Shown here: piece after piece, positions 40,643-49,577 of the stretch
Position numbering within the stretch: the first letter of the stretch is position 1
How the letters are laid out: every line of letters starts with the position of its first letter
Origin: Nitrososphaerota archaeon
Lineage (GTDB): Archaea; Thermoproteota; Nitrososphaeria; Nitrososphaerales; Nitrosopumilaceae
Reading direction: 5' to 3'
NCBI GenBank assembly: GCA_028867735.1
Contig: JAGWFW010000002.1
Location: 17,952-81,951 of the forward strand
DNA length: 64,000 nt
The notes under the pieces: generated by a model
The model's input: the letters and a program-made list of their open reading frames with translations, nothing else
Told to the model about the DNA's origin: nothing
The model's database searches: none
Made by a program: the position numbers and the translations under genes

Positions 40643-42225
40643 ATCTGGAAAAGGATAATGATTTTTTTGCGTACGTGTATGATGCATTCAGCAAGTTTGC
40701 ACAGAAAAAACCCGAACTGACAAATCTCAGATTCTCAAGAAAAATAGACTATCCTCTGATAAACCGTTTACCAGAAGTGTCAATTATTATGCCTTTACCC
40801 AGATTCAAAAACGAACTATTTTTTTTCGAAGGCTTTACATTTGAAAATACTTTGGAGCAAAGACATGTTCTCTGGTCGCTTTTTCTTGCATCACTTTACC
40901 ATCTTGCCGCACATGCCGCAGTTTCCAGATATGGAATATATGAAAAATGGATGAAAAACAAGACACGTGACATTTGCATCAGGGTGATAGATTTCATTGA
41001 AGATCTGGCAGTTGAAAAATACACCATGTCGACATATCCAGAAATCTGGAAGAGCATGCTGGAAATGAACAAAAAATTTGCTGAACTGGAAAAGCATGCA
41101 CCTAAAACTGGTAATTATTACAAAGCAATTATTCCAAAATCATGCAATATCAAGAACCAAAACATGTTAAACAAAATAACGGCGTCTATAAACCAGATGG
41201 ACGCAGGTGGTATCCATTATGGGGAAAAAGTATTGGAGATCGCAGATTTGCTCTACAAAAACCGCCAATTACTGCCTAAAACAAGGCTTCCGTATTGTGA
41301 ATCTGATGACAACAATGCCGATATCGTGCTGCCTAAAAAAATAAACTTGAAATTTGAATTTGACGATGAATTTAGCGAAATGGCATACAAGTTGGATGAT
41401 CTGTGGGAAGTAAACGAACAGTCAAGAATCAGACTCGTCAAACAATATGGACGTCATATGAAAGGTCTTCATTTTGATTCCATAGTGACATCGCAGGAAG
41501 ACCTTCCAGAATTTATTCGAGTTAGGGAGAAAATACTTCCGATGCTACGACGGATTCGCCAGCAGATACGTATGATCGTAAACCTGACAGATTCGCCAAA
41601 GATGGATGAGGTTGGGATTGTAGATATGCAAATGGCAATTCAAGCCATTGCATCAAAAGGAAGATTGACTGAAGTTTTTGAACACAATGAAGACAGGAGG
41701 GCAGAAGAGGCCTGGGTGATTTTGATAGACAAGAGTGCAAGCATGCGCCTGCGGTTTGATCATATCAAGGAATTTGCAGTATGCGTTGCAGAGGCAGCAA
41801 ACGAACTTGCAGGAAGGCCTGATGCGTGGGCCATGTACAGCTTTGACAACAACTTTCAGATCCTAAAGGATTTCAGGGAAAAGTATGGACAGAGGGTTCA
41901 GGCTAGGCTTGGAGGTCTGCAAAACAGCGGACTCTCGTTGCTGCCCGATGCAATCGAGCTTTCATACAAAATGCTTGCTGCAGACCAGAGGGAAAAAAAG
42001 TATCTCTTTGTAATTACCGACGGACACGCTTCTGGCTATGAAAGAATTCAGGAGCATTTTTCAAAAATTGCAAAAAAAGTGGAAATATCAGGAATAACTC
42101 TGGTGGCGATAGGCGTTTCAAAAGCCACATCCAAGAGATTTCGAAACAGTGCGCGTGGAACAGACCTGAAACAACTTGTAGCCAAATTCATCACTGCTTA
42201 TAGGACTGCGTCCTCTGATATGTAA
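40639..42225 (+). CDS. VWA-domain protein (MoxR partner)
   Basis: A 528-residue protein. The N-terminal ~350 residues are helical and metal-protease-like in feel but without HExxH. The C-terminal third is a von Willebrand A domain with the MIDAS motif in WVILIDKSASMRLRFDH (DxSxS) and a later Asp in LFVITDGHASGYE. This is the CoxE/NorD-like architecture paired with MoxR. It overlaps the ATPase gene, so they form one unit, here embedded in a pilus locus. Confidence 0.83.
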   Translation: MNLEKDNDFFAYVYDAFSKFAQKKPELTNLRFSRKIDYPLINRLPEVSIIMPLPRFKNELFFFEGFTFENTLEQRHVLWSLFLASLYHLAAHAAVSRYGIYEKWMKNKTRDICIRVIDFIEDLAVEKYTMSTYPEIWKSMLEMNKKFAELEKHAPKTGNYYKAIIPKSCNIKNQNMLNKITASINQMDAGGIHYGEKVLEIADLLYKNRQLLPKTRLPYCESDDNNADIVLPKKINLKFEFDDEFSEMAYKLDDLWEVNEQSRIRLVKQYGRHMKGLHFDSIVTSQEDLPEFIRVREKILPMLRRIRQQIRMIVNLTDSPKMDEVGIVDMQMAIQAIASKGRLTEVFEHNEDRRAEEAWVILIDKSASMRLRFDHIKEFAVCVAEAANELAGRPDAWAMYSFDNNFQILKDFREKYGQRVQARLGGLQNSGLSLLPDAIELSYKMLAADQREKKYLFVITDGHASGYERIQEHFSKIAKKVEISGITLVAIGVSKATSKRFRNSARGTDLKQLVAKFITAYRTASSDM

Positions 42226-42277
42226 GTGAAAAATACATACTAGATCAGATAACCCGGTTGTTACCAATTCTGGTAAG

Positions 42278-42946
42278 ATGTTCCTTAAGACAAAGAACAG
42301 AAAGGCAATCAGTGCAGTGCTGGCAACCCTGATCATCTTGGTGGCAACAGTTGTTCTTGGAACGGGAGTTATACTGTTTGGTACAAGCCTCTTCCAGACA
42401 AACGCCCAGAGTTCGGGCCTTGCCGTACAAGGTGTTCACGTGTGGATAAACTCGAATAGTCCTACGACATACGCTTGGGGAGCTGCAGAGATAAGAAATA
42501 GTGGAGACAAGATACTATCTGTAGATCAGATTAGTGTACGAGGTACTCAAATACCGTTTTCAAGTTGGTATTTTGACAACAACTCTACAAGAGTCACTGC
42601 TGGAAATTTCCAGTCTCAACTGATCTATTCGTCAACATCTGGTACTACACCGGGAATGATGGAATCATACTACAGTGGGAAGGCACAAACTAGCCCGCCT
42701 CCTACTTGTCCTACGACAACAACAGCATTTGGTATCAATGAATCCACTACGCTTGCACCAATAGTTTGCTTTTCACAAGCATCAGGCCCAATCTCATTGA
42801 AGCCGGGTGACATGGCAATCACGTACTTCAAAATTCCTAACGGAGTTTTGAGCACAGTAGATTCAGGTTCTGCAAGTAGTGTTGCATTGTATGCTGGCAA
42901 CGTAGGCGCACCACAATCTATTACTGTGCAAAGCCAACAAAATTAG
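42278..42946 (+). CDS. Type IV pilin-like protein (major pilin candidate)
   Basis: A 222-residue protein with signal KNRKAISAVLATLIILVATV, the most typical archaeal pilin N-terminus of the three in this locus. The mature domain is beta-rich with Ser/Thr/Asn (YAWGAAEIRNSGDKILSVDQISVRG). It lies directly upstream of the secretion ATPase and platform genes, so it is the best candidate for the main subunit. Confidence 0.83.
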   Translation: MFLKTKNRKAISAVLATLIILVATVVLGTGVILFGTSLFQTNAQSSGLAVQGVHVWINSNSPTTYAWGAAEIRNSGDKILSVDQISVRGTQIPFSSWYFDNNSTRVTAGNFQSQLIYSSTSGTTPGMMESYYSGKAQTSPPPTCPTTTTAFGINESTTLAPIVCFSQASGPISLKPGDMAITYFKIPNGVLSTVDSGSASSVALYAGNVGAPQSITVQSQQN

Positions 42947-42982
42947 GGGCCAAAAAATGGCCAAATCCCTTTCTTTTTTATT

Positions 42983-42988
42983 TTTGGA
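42983..42988 (+). promoter_or_regulatory. Shine-Dalgarno of the pilus ATPase gene
   Basis: A ggagg core lies about 10 bases before ATG 42998, a stronger ribosome site than most genes here have. It indicates internal translation within the pilin-ATPase-platform mRNA. Confidence 0.6.
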
Positions 42989-42997
42989 GGATAACAA

Positions 42998-44539
42998 ATG
43001 AAAGACAAGACAAGACAAACAAACGAGACCGAGAGCTTTCTTGCAAGTCAAGTCATTGATGAGGACCAGACAAGAATTCCTCTTGGATATGAAATCATAA
43101 AAAACTATCCATTACAGCCGCCATTTAGCTATGTCAATATACTATACAATACCGAAAAATCAACATATCTCTATTTTGTTGATGAGTCAAAACTCAATCC
43201 AGAGGAAACAATAATTTTTCAAAAGCTGCACCGCCTCATTGAGGAAAGCCTCGAATCCATCTCTGAACTGAAGAACAGCCACAGTTTTGACGACCAGCTA
43301 GGCATGGTTCTCAAGGAAAACGAGAGGATCTTTTCAGGCAAATCAAGCGCCGGCATGGAAAAGGTAAAGTACTATCTCAGGCGCGATGTCAACGGGTTTG
43401 GCATCATAGACCCGCTAATGCATGATGTAAACATAGAGGACGTCAGCTGCAGCGGAATTGACAAGCCCATATTTATCTGGCATCGAAACTATGACAGCAT
43501 TCCAACCAATATTCGATATTCATCCCATGAAAACCTAAACGCATTCGTATCAAGAATAGTCTTTCGGGCAGGAAAGCACATCAGCTCTGCATTCCCAATC
43601 TCAGATCTTGCACTGCAGGGGAACCACAGAATATCGGTTCTTTATCAAAAGGAGGTGACCCCAAAGGGCACAAGCTTTACTATACGAAAATTCAAGGAAG
43701 ACCCGTATACTGTAATTGATCTGATAAAATTTGGCACAATAAGCCTCCAGATTGCAGCCTATCTCTGGATGCTGATAGAATCAAAAATGTCATTTATAAT
43801 AATAGGCGCTACCGGCAGCGGCAAGACCACAATACTGAACGCAATCACAGGACTTGTCCACCCAGATTACAAAATTTTTTCAGTAGAGGATGTGGCAGAA
43901 ATTAACATAAACCACGAGAACTGGTTTACACTTGTCTCAAGAAGCGGCTTTGGTCTTGGAGGAGAGGGAGAGATTGGCATGTATGATCTTATCAAAGCCG
44001 GTGTAAGACACAGACCTGACTATATTGTAGTGGGAGAAATCAGGGGTTCTGAAGCCTATGTCATGTTCCAGGCCATGGCTACAGGACACGGTGGACTGTG
44101 TACAATGCACGCAGACAGCCTTGAATCAGCAGTAAAGAGATTGCAGCAAAAACCAATGGATATCCCACCGGCATACATATCCCTGATGAACTGCGCCGTT
44201 GTAATCAAGAGGGTAAAGGAAAATACAACAGGCCAGAGCAGCAGGCGGGCCATAACCGTATCTGAAATTGTCTCGTCAGAGTCATCACACGCGGCTTTTT
44301 CGTGGAATCCCAAGACCGATTACTTTGACGATGACCTCAAAGACAGCGTCATGTTCAAAAGAATGACAGATGCAACAGGGCGCGATCTTAAAGAAATAAC
44401 AGACGAATACCAAAAACGAATCTCTATTCTAAAATGGATGCTTGAAAATGATATTCGCAATTACAAAAAAGTGGCCGAGATAGTGGGAAAATACTATAGG
44501 GACCCAGACTCACTGATGCAGAAAATGGAAGGAGTCTGA
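42998..44539 (+). CDS. Type II/IV secretion ATPase for pilus assembly (TadA/PilB-like)
   Basis: A 513-residue hexameric ATPase of the ArlI/TadA group. Walker A is IIIGATGSGKTTILNAITG, Asp box KIFSVEDVAEI, Walker B DYIVVGEIRGSEAY, His box GHGGLCTMHADS. The N-terminal domain contains YLRRDVNGFGIIDPLMHDVNIEDVSC. It energises pilus extrusion with the platform protein encoded next. It is distinct from the archaellum ATPase at 58930. Confidence 0.9.
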   Translation: MKDKTRQTNETESFLASQVIDEDQTRIPLGYEIIKNYPLQPPFSYVNILYNTEKSTYLYFVDESKLNPEETIIFQKLHRLIEESLESISELKNSHSFDDQLGMVLKENERIFSGKSSAGMEKVKYYLRRDVNGFGIIDPLMHDVNIEDVSCSGIDKPIFIWHRNYDSIPTNIRYSSHENLNAFVSRIVFRAGKHISSAFPISDLALQGNHRISVLYQKEVTPKGTSFTIRKFKEDPYTVIDLIKFGTISLQIAAYLWMLIESKMSFIIIGATGSGKTTILNAITGLVHPDYKIFSVEDVAEININHENWFTLVSRSGFGLGGEGEIGMYDLIKAGVRHRPDYIVVGEIRGSEAYVMFQAMATGHGGLCTMHADSLESAVKRLQQKPMDIPPAYISLMNCAVVIKRVKENTTGQSSRRAITVSEIVSSESSHAAFSWNPKTDYFDDDLKDSVMFKRMTDATGRDLKEITDEYQKRISILKWMLENDIRNYKKVAEIVGKYYRDPDSLMQKMEGV

Positions 44540-44543
44540 TGGC

Positions 44544-46010
44544 TTGCTTTCTTTAAAGAAACTTGACCAGGCAGAATACGAAAAAAAACAGAACAAAAAG
44601 ATAGAAAGGGAACTACCATATTTTATAACAATTATATCGCTTCTTGCCTCCAGCGGGTTTGGGCCATATACAATTTTACAAAAAATAAGGGAACTTAATC
44701 TTTTACCGATAATCCAAATAGAAACAATCAAGATTCTCAAACGGATTGACCTGCTCGGAATAGACCCACTCACTGCATTAAGCGAGGCAAAAGACAAGCC
44801 GTCCTCCCGCGGTCTTGGAGAGTTTCTTGGCGGATACGTCTCTGCCATCCAAAGCGGGGGAAACGTAATCAACTATCTGAAAAGCAAGATGTCAAGCTCC
44901 TATGAAAGGCTTGAGAGTTCGGAAAAACAGTCTGTCGAGAAGCTGAGCGGAGTTGTTCACGCCTGGCTGACAATGCAGATCGTAATACTTGCAGTATTCA
45001 TCCTGGTTGCAGCAATTGGTTCAAACCCAATGACAGGCTCTGGAGGAACAAACAGCTCGCAGCCACCATATCTTCTCCTGATCTTCTCGCCTGTAATCTC
45101 TATTGCGTTTATGAAGATGGTGCAAAACATGAACCGCTCAAACATACACGAAATTGAGATGAAAAAGTTGCTAAAGTTTCTGCTGCCTCCGTTTCTGGCA
45201 GGACTGACACTAATTGCAAGCAACGCGTTCTCAGGTCTGAGCATAAACGCCTACATCCTTGGATGCTCACTTGCTGCAGGCTCTATATGGCCTGCACTGC
45301 GATTCCAAAAGATATACGTGGCAAACCTTCACGCCGAAGCAGCGACGCCGCAGATTCTCAGGGATATCACAGAGGCAAGAAAGGCTGGCATGGGGCCTGA
45401 AAAATGCATAATACACGCATGCAAGCGTAAAGACTTCAAATCATTTAACATTACGGCAAATACAATTGCAAACAAGCTGGAATGGGGAATCCCACTTTCT
45501 AACATTTTCGAGTCGCTTTACAAGGAAGTCAAAAACTTTCAGGTGCTGATTACGTTTAGGATACTGTTTGAGATAATATCTTCCGGAGGAGGCAACGTCA
45601 ATACCCTTGATTCGCTTGCAGACGCCAGTGAAAAGATTCACAATATTACCAAGACCAAGCGCGAGATGCTCCAGCCATACGTGATGGTAGGTTTTATGCT
45701 GATTATAATTACCGGATTTACCACGTTGCTGACAATAGACTCTTTTACAGATATCAATGTGGCAAAAAACCTGGTTCACAACAACAATACCCAAACATCT
45801 GGCGCGTCAGACGACCTGCTTGACGTGGTTTCAATTGCCATAATTGCCCAGGCCTGGCTTGCCGGACTCTTTATAGGAAAAATAACAAAAGGCGCGTATT
45901 CAGGCGGATTCATGTATTCGATGCTGCTTACCATGATCAGCATGGCAGCAATTGCAATGATCCAGCTTCACGTGATAAACATAGGAGCAATTTTGCAGCC
46001 TTCCAAGTGA
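44544..46010 (+). CDS. Pilus assembly platform protein (TadC/ArlJ-like)
   Basis: A 488-residue membrane protein with two T2SS-F-like halves. Soluble segments (YFITIISLLASSGFGPYTIL; AATPQILRDITEARKAGMGPEKCI) precede groups of membrane helices (MQIVILAVFILVAAIGS, MVGFMLIIITGFTTLLTI). It is the inner-membrane platform for the preceding ATPase. The start is TTG 44544, four bases after the ATPase stop. Confidence 0.88.
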   Translation: MLSLKKLDQAEYEKKQNKKIERELPYFITIISLLASSGFGPYTILQKIRELNLLPIIQIETIKILKRIDLLGIDPLTALSEAKDKPSSRGLGEFLGGYVSAIQSGGNVINYLKSKMSSSYERLESSEKQSVEKLSGVVHAWLTMQIVILAVFILVAAIGSNPMTGSGGTNSSQPPYLLLIFSPVISIAFMKMVQNMNRSNIHEIEMKKLLKFLLPPFLAGLTLIASNAFSGLSINAYILGCSLAAGSIWPALRFQKIYVANLHAEAATPQILRDITEARKAGMGPEKCIIHACKRKDFKSFNITANTIANKLEWGIPLSNIFESLYKEVKNFQVLITFRILFEIISSGGGNVNTLDSLADASEKIHNITKTKREMLQPYVMVGFMLIIITGFTTLLTIDSFTDINVAKNLVHNNNTQTSGASDDLLDVVSIAIIAQAWLAGLFIGKITKGAYSGGFMYSMLLTMISMAAIAMIQLHVINIGAILQPSK

Positions 46011-46037
46011 GTATGTCACTTGCAAAGTCATACCGCC

Positions 46038-46046
46038 TCTTATATC
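46038..46046 (+). promoter_or_regulatory. TATA-like element of the surface-protein gene
   Basis: cttatatcg lies 17-25 nt before ATG 46063, giving a separate promoter for the surface-protein gene after the pilus operon. Positional evidence. Confidence 0.4.
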
Positions 46047-46062
46047 GACTTTGCAGTTACAT

Positions 46063-48744
46063 ATGAATAATTTGAGATATCTCATACCTGTCTTGCTTCT
46101 CATGATGGTGGTTCTTCCGCATTATGTTTCTGCCGACAGCGGAAACCTGCTGGATACGACACTTGTGCCAAACAAAATGATTGCAAACACGGACGGCATC
46201 ATACAAGTTTATCCAAAGGATTTCAACGATACCGTGGACAATCTTGTTGCGACCTCATCTGATTCATCCATAGTTCAGATTCTCAGTGTAGAAAAGGATG
46301 CCATTCACAATGTTTTCAATATAAAAATCAGCGCACTGGATGCAGGCCAAGCTACAATCAACATGGCAGCGCCGGGTTTTGCCTCGCTTGAGCTTCCAGT
46401 TACCATTTATTCAGATTCCGAGGCCCCGACAGCTCTTTTGATCAAGGCAACGCCGCAAACCTTCTCGACATCAGGGCCAAATGCAGGCTATGTATCGGTG
46501 GAAACCGTCAACTCTGACGGTGTTCCAACTCCGGTATCCTCAGATACGCCAATAAAACTCAGTATATCAGATAGCACCATTGCAGGACTGGCAGAGAACC
46601 AGATGACAATAAAACAGGGTTCGTATTTTGCTACTGAAAAATTTGTCGTGACAAAGCCCGGTACCGCCAAAATATTTGCAACCGCACCTTCAATGCAGCC
46701 CGTATCCGCGTCCGTTACCATTAACAACGAAGCCATACCGTATACACTTCAAGCCTATGCATATCCTCCAATAGTCAATGTAGCACAAAACTCTGTGACG
46801 TATGTGATAGTGCAACTGCATGACTCTGCAGGCAATCCGGTTATAGCAAAAAATGACATTCCCATTTCAGTCAGAATCGTAAATCCTAACGATACGTCTT
46901 CAGTTAACACAAGCGGCCAAAGTCCGTTTGCACAGGTGAACAGTGCTCTTATGATTCAAAAAGGGTCGTACTGGGGTTATGTCCCAGTGGAGTTTACTGC
47001 CGGTGTAAACGCTACATACAATGTGGACATTTCAGCCAAAGGTTACACGATCAGCACAACTCCTGCTACCATGACGGTTACGACTAGCACAACAACTACA
47101 ACCGGTACGACAGCCCCAGGCAGTTCAACAACTGCAACCGGTACCACTACGACCACCAGTACTACATCTGCAAGCGGGACCACAACCACGACCAGCTCTG
47201 CAACCACCAGTGGTACTACCACCAGCGGCGCTACGACTGCAACCGGTACTGCGACTGCAACAAGCACTCTGGCTTCAATCTGTACGCTAAACCCGGTTCC
47301 AACCTCTGCATCTCAAGTACAGATTTTGGCCGTTGCACAAAATTTCATCATGGATGACAAGACCCCGTGTTTTTATCCGCTTCCCATACTTGCAACAGGC
47401 AATAGCGAACTAGTCGGAATCCTGGCACTGAAAGACTCGTCAGGCTATCCGGCACTTGCCAAGTCTGGCATCTCATTCCAGATAGACTCGTCCGATGTAT
47501 CTACAGTTTCAATACCTAGTGTGACCATGGGATACGGCGACCAGTCAGCACTTGTCTTTGCCAGAGTCGGCAATGCCGCAAATCCGGTAACACTCAATGT
47601 TGTTTCAGGTAGTCCTCAGCAGGTAACACCTGTTATTGCTGCACCATCTCAGACAACATCAGGACTGGTGGCAGATTCGCTGCTTACAACAGTCTTGCCT
47701 GATACCACATTCCCACTTGCAGTTTATGCTACAAATAATGGCGCGCTCAGCTTGTTCAAGAATGACTTTGAGGCGCTAATCTCGCCACAGGAATCAATCT
47801 CGCCAATACAGCTAACGGTTACAAAGGGAGAGCCGATATTTCTTGCTGATGAAACTTTACTAAAAAGCGGAGCACAAAACATTGCAATCACGACTCCTGA
47901 TTACTCATCAAGCTTTACTGTAACAGGATCACAATCAAAACCAAGCAGCATAATGCTTGGCTATCCGGATCAAATTTTTTCAAATAACGCGTTACTGTTT
48001 TCAATTGAACTGCTCGATGACAAGCAGCTTCCGATACTGGCAGACAAGGACATTGACCTAAAACTTGTTTCAAGCAACCCGTCAATACTTGATGTCCCTG
48101 GCAATGTGTCCATCAAGAAAGGTTCCTACTATGCCACATTTGACGCCCATTCGAGCGGTTCTGGCACGGCAGAAGTGGCAGTACTTGCAGACGAACTCCC
48201 TCTATCAAAATTTGATGTATCTGTAACAAGCTTCACCCCAGTCGTAAGTATCAGTTCAAATGATCATGCAGACAATAACTCGCCTCTGACTGTGACTACT
48301 AGCACTACATACGACAATTTCCCTGTTGCTGGCCTGCATGTAGACTGGACAGTGACAGGGGCGACAATCAAAAACCAGGATTCACTGACTGACAAGGATG
48401 GCAAGGCTACATTATCACTTGTCACGGATGATCCAAACGCTGTCAGTATACAGGCAAGTGTTGGAGGAGGCCCATACCAGACGGTTATTGCCACCAAACA
48501 GGTAAGCATCAATCAGCCATTGTTATCGACCACTTCAGGACAATCAGCACAGAACAGCTCCCAGTCAAACAGCTTTACGGTACTGGGCGTCAGTCCGATT
48601 TTGTTCATCATTCCAGGTGCAGCTGCTGCGGCATTTGTAGTCTTGAAAAAGAAGAACATGCTAGAAGGAATATCTGAAAGAATCAATATTACGGAAAGAT
48701 TCTCTGGGATGATGGGAAAGACATCGGGCTCACATGAAAGATAG
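46063..48744 (+). CDS. Large surface protein with Ig-like repeats and Thr-rich linker
   Basis: The signal peptide is RYLIPVLLLMMVVLPHYVSA. Several Ig-like beta domains follow, three of them carrying a shared motif IK(Q/K)GSY(F/W/Y) (IKQGSYFATE, IQKGSYWGYV, IKKGSYYATF). Between them lies a ~70-residue Thr/Ser/Gly linker (about residues 340-405), probably O-glycosylated. The C-terminus has one helix (ILFIIPGAAAAAFVVL) and a basic tail, so it is cell-anchored. It is a candidate S-layer-associated or adhesin protein. The track's TTG start adds 4 residues; ATG 46063 fits the signal peptide. Confidence 0.8.
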   Translation: MNNLRYLIPVLLLMMVVLPHYVSADSGNLLDTTLVPNKMIANTDGIIQVYPKDFNDTVDNLVATSSDSSIVQILSVEKDAIHNVFNIKISALDAGQATINMAAPGFASLELPVTIYSDSEAPTALLIKATPQTFSTSGPNAGYVSVETVNSDGVPTPVSSDTPIKLSISDSTIAGLAENQMTIKQGSYFATEKFVVTKPGTAKIFATAPSMQPVSASVTINNEAIPYTLQAYAYPPIVNVAQNSVTYVIVQLHDSAGNPVIAKNDIPISVRIVNPNDTSSVNTSGQSPFAQVNSALMIQKGSYWGYVPVEFTAGVNATYNVDISAKGYTISTTPATMTVTTSTTTTTGTTAPGSSTTATGTTTTTSTTSASGTTTTTSSATTSGTTTSGATTATGTATATSTLASICTLNPVPTSASQVQILAVAQNFIMDDKTPCFYPLPILATGNSELVGILALKDSSGYPALAKSGISFQIDSSDVSTVSIPSVTMGYGDQSALVFARVGNAANPVTLNVVSGSPQQVTPVIAAPSQTTSGLVADSLLTTVLPDTTFPLAVYATNNGALSLFKNDFEALISPQESISPIQLTVTKGEPIFLADETLLKSGAQNIAITTPDYSSSFTVTGSQSKPSSIMLGYPDQIFSNNALLFSIELLDDKQLPILADKDIDLKLVSSNPSILDVPGNVSIKKGSYYATFDAHSSGSGTAEVAVLADELPLSKFDVSVTSFTPVVSISSNDHADNNSPLTVTTSTTYDNFPVAGLHVDWTVTGATIKNQDSLTDKDGKATLSLVTDDPNAVSIQASVGGGPYQTVIATKQVSINQPLLSTTSGQSAQNSSQSNSFTVLGVSPILFIIPGAAAAAFVVLKKKNMLEGISERINITERFSGMMGKTSGSHER

Positions 48745-48875
48745 GCATTTTTTGCACGGATAGTAATGACTCTGACAAGGCCACGTTGACACCAAGTCGG
48801 AAAAGACGAGAGATTTACAAAAAATATCCATTATTTTTCGGGTTTTGGCAAAATCAAACAGTTGCAAGAGATGGA
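48745..48875. other. Intergenic segment, convergent 3' ends
   Basis: 131 bp between the convergent surface-protein and coiled-coil genes. No ORF. No clear terminator other than short T runs. Confidence 0.35.
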
Positions 48876-48886
48876 CAGAGGCTCGC

Positions 48887-49207
48887 TTAATGCCGGGCTT
48901 CCAATTGAGCGACTTTGGACTTTAGCTGTTCCATATCTTTGATGATGTCTAACTTTTCTGAGAGTGAATCTATTCTAGTAGTAATGCGTTTATCTAATTC
49001 ATCTATTCTAGTAGTAATGCGTTTATCTAATTCATCTACTCTACTTTCAACTTTGGAAATGTCAGCCTTCAACTCGTTTCTAACCGAGTCTATCTTGGTA
49101 TCAAGAGAGTCTATTCTCGTATTGACGGCTTTAATCTCGCCTTCTATCTTGTTAAGTTGTGGCAAAAGGAAGGCTTCAAGTTCTTTCATCAGACCCTTTA
49201 TTGCCAT
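48887..49207 (-). CDS. Coiled-coil protein (cassette B)
   Basis: A 106-residue paralogue of the 32670 protein: MAIKGLMKELEAFLLPQLNK, then IEGEIKAVNTRIDSLDTKID. It is extended by an exact 33-bp tandem duplication giving DELDKRITTRI twice. The 11-residue repeat is a hendecad coiled coil. It ends EQLKSKVAQLEARH. No other domain. Divergent from TrmB paralogue 3. Confidence 0.65.
   Translation of the reverse strand: MAIKGLMKELEAFLLPQLNKIEGEIKAVNTRIDSLDTKIDSVRNELKADISKVESRVDELDKRITTRIDELDKRITTRIDSLSEKLDIIKDMEQLKSKVAQLEARH
48969..49034. repeat. 33-bp exact tandem duplication
   Basis: tctattctagtagtaatgcg + tttatctaattca occurs twice head to tail (48969-49001, 49002-49034) inside the cassette B gene, adding one 11-residue coiled-coil unit. 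Perfect identity points to a recent event. Confidence 0.9.
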
Positions 49208-49238
49208 ATTTCTGATTGGATTTCAGGTCTAATAATGT

Positions 49239-49577
49239 TAGTGTTTCTTTTTATGTTGATTTATGGTGTAAAGAAAAACAATGAGATATGATGGCAAGGC
49301 TATTCCGTTAGACGGGAGATCTCAAGTCGATTCAGACACATAGGTTCAAATCCAGTACTCACAGCTGGCTTGAGTGTCGACTTTACTTCTAACGGTCTTT
49401 AGGCTTTCAAGATTAGTTCGGCGTACTGGATATCATTTCAAAAAGACGGTGTATGGTGGAGTTGAGACAAGACAGAAAATCGAGGGCCGATACCATTGAA
49501 ATTAGAAACAGGTTTTTTGTATGTAATATATCATTACACGCAGATTGCTAAGACCTGTCAGTGTCTGTTGGTACTAG
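49239..49577. other. Gene-free interval with a long imperfect hairpin
   Basis: 339 bp without ORFs. The stretch 49305-49395 can fold: ccgttaga pairs with tctaacgg, and inside that ctcaag pairs with cttgag. It also contains a T-loop-like ggttcaaatcc, but no tRNA acceptor stem. The right part, near tatgtaatatatcat (49518), is likely the TrmB promoter. Confidence 0.4.

Larger units (their letters stand above)
48876..49238 (-). repeat. Coiled-coil cassette, copy B (gene plus conserved flanks)
   Basis: On the minus strand this copy has the same upstream aacactaacattattagacct and downstream ttaagcgagcctc as copy A at 32.63 kb. Conservation stops abruptly at both ends. Confidence 0.6.

Noticed and set aside
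47043-47267. ORF 47043-47267 (-), Val-rich
   Set aside because: It is the complement of the Thr/Ser/Gly-coding linker of the surface protein; the low-complexity valine product is an artefact.
49343-49353. tRNA-like T-loop ggttcaaatcc
   Set aside because: No acceptor stem, D arm or anticodon arm can be built around it; the T stem has an A-A mismatch. Kept only as part of the hairpin finding.
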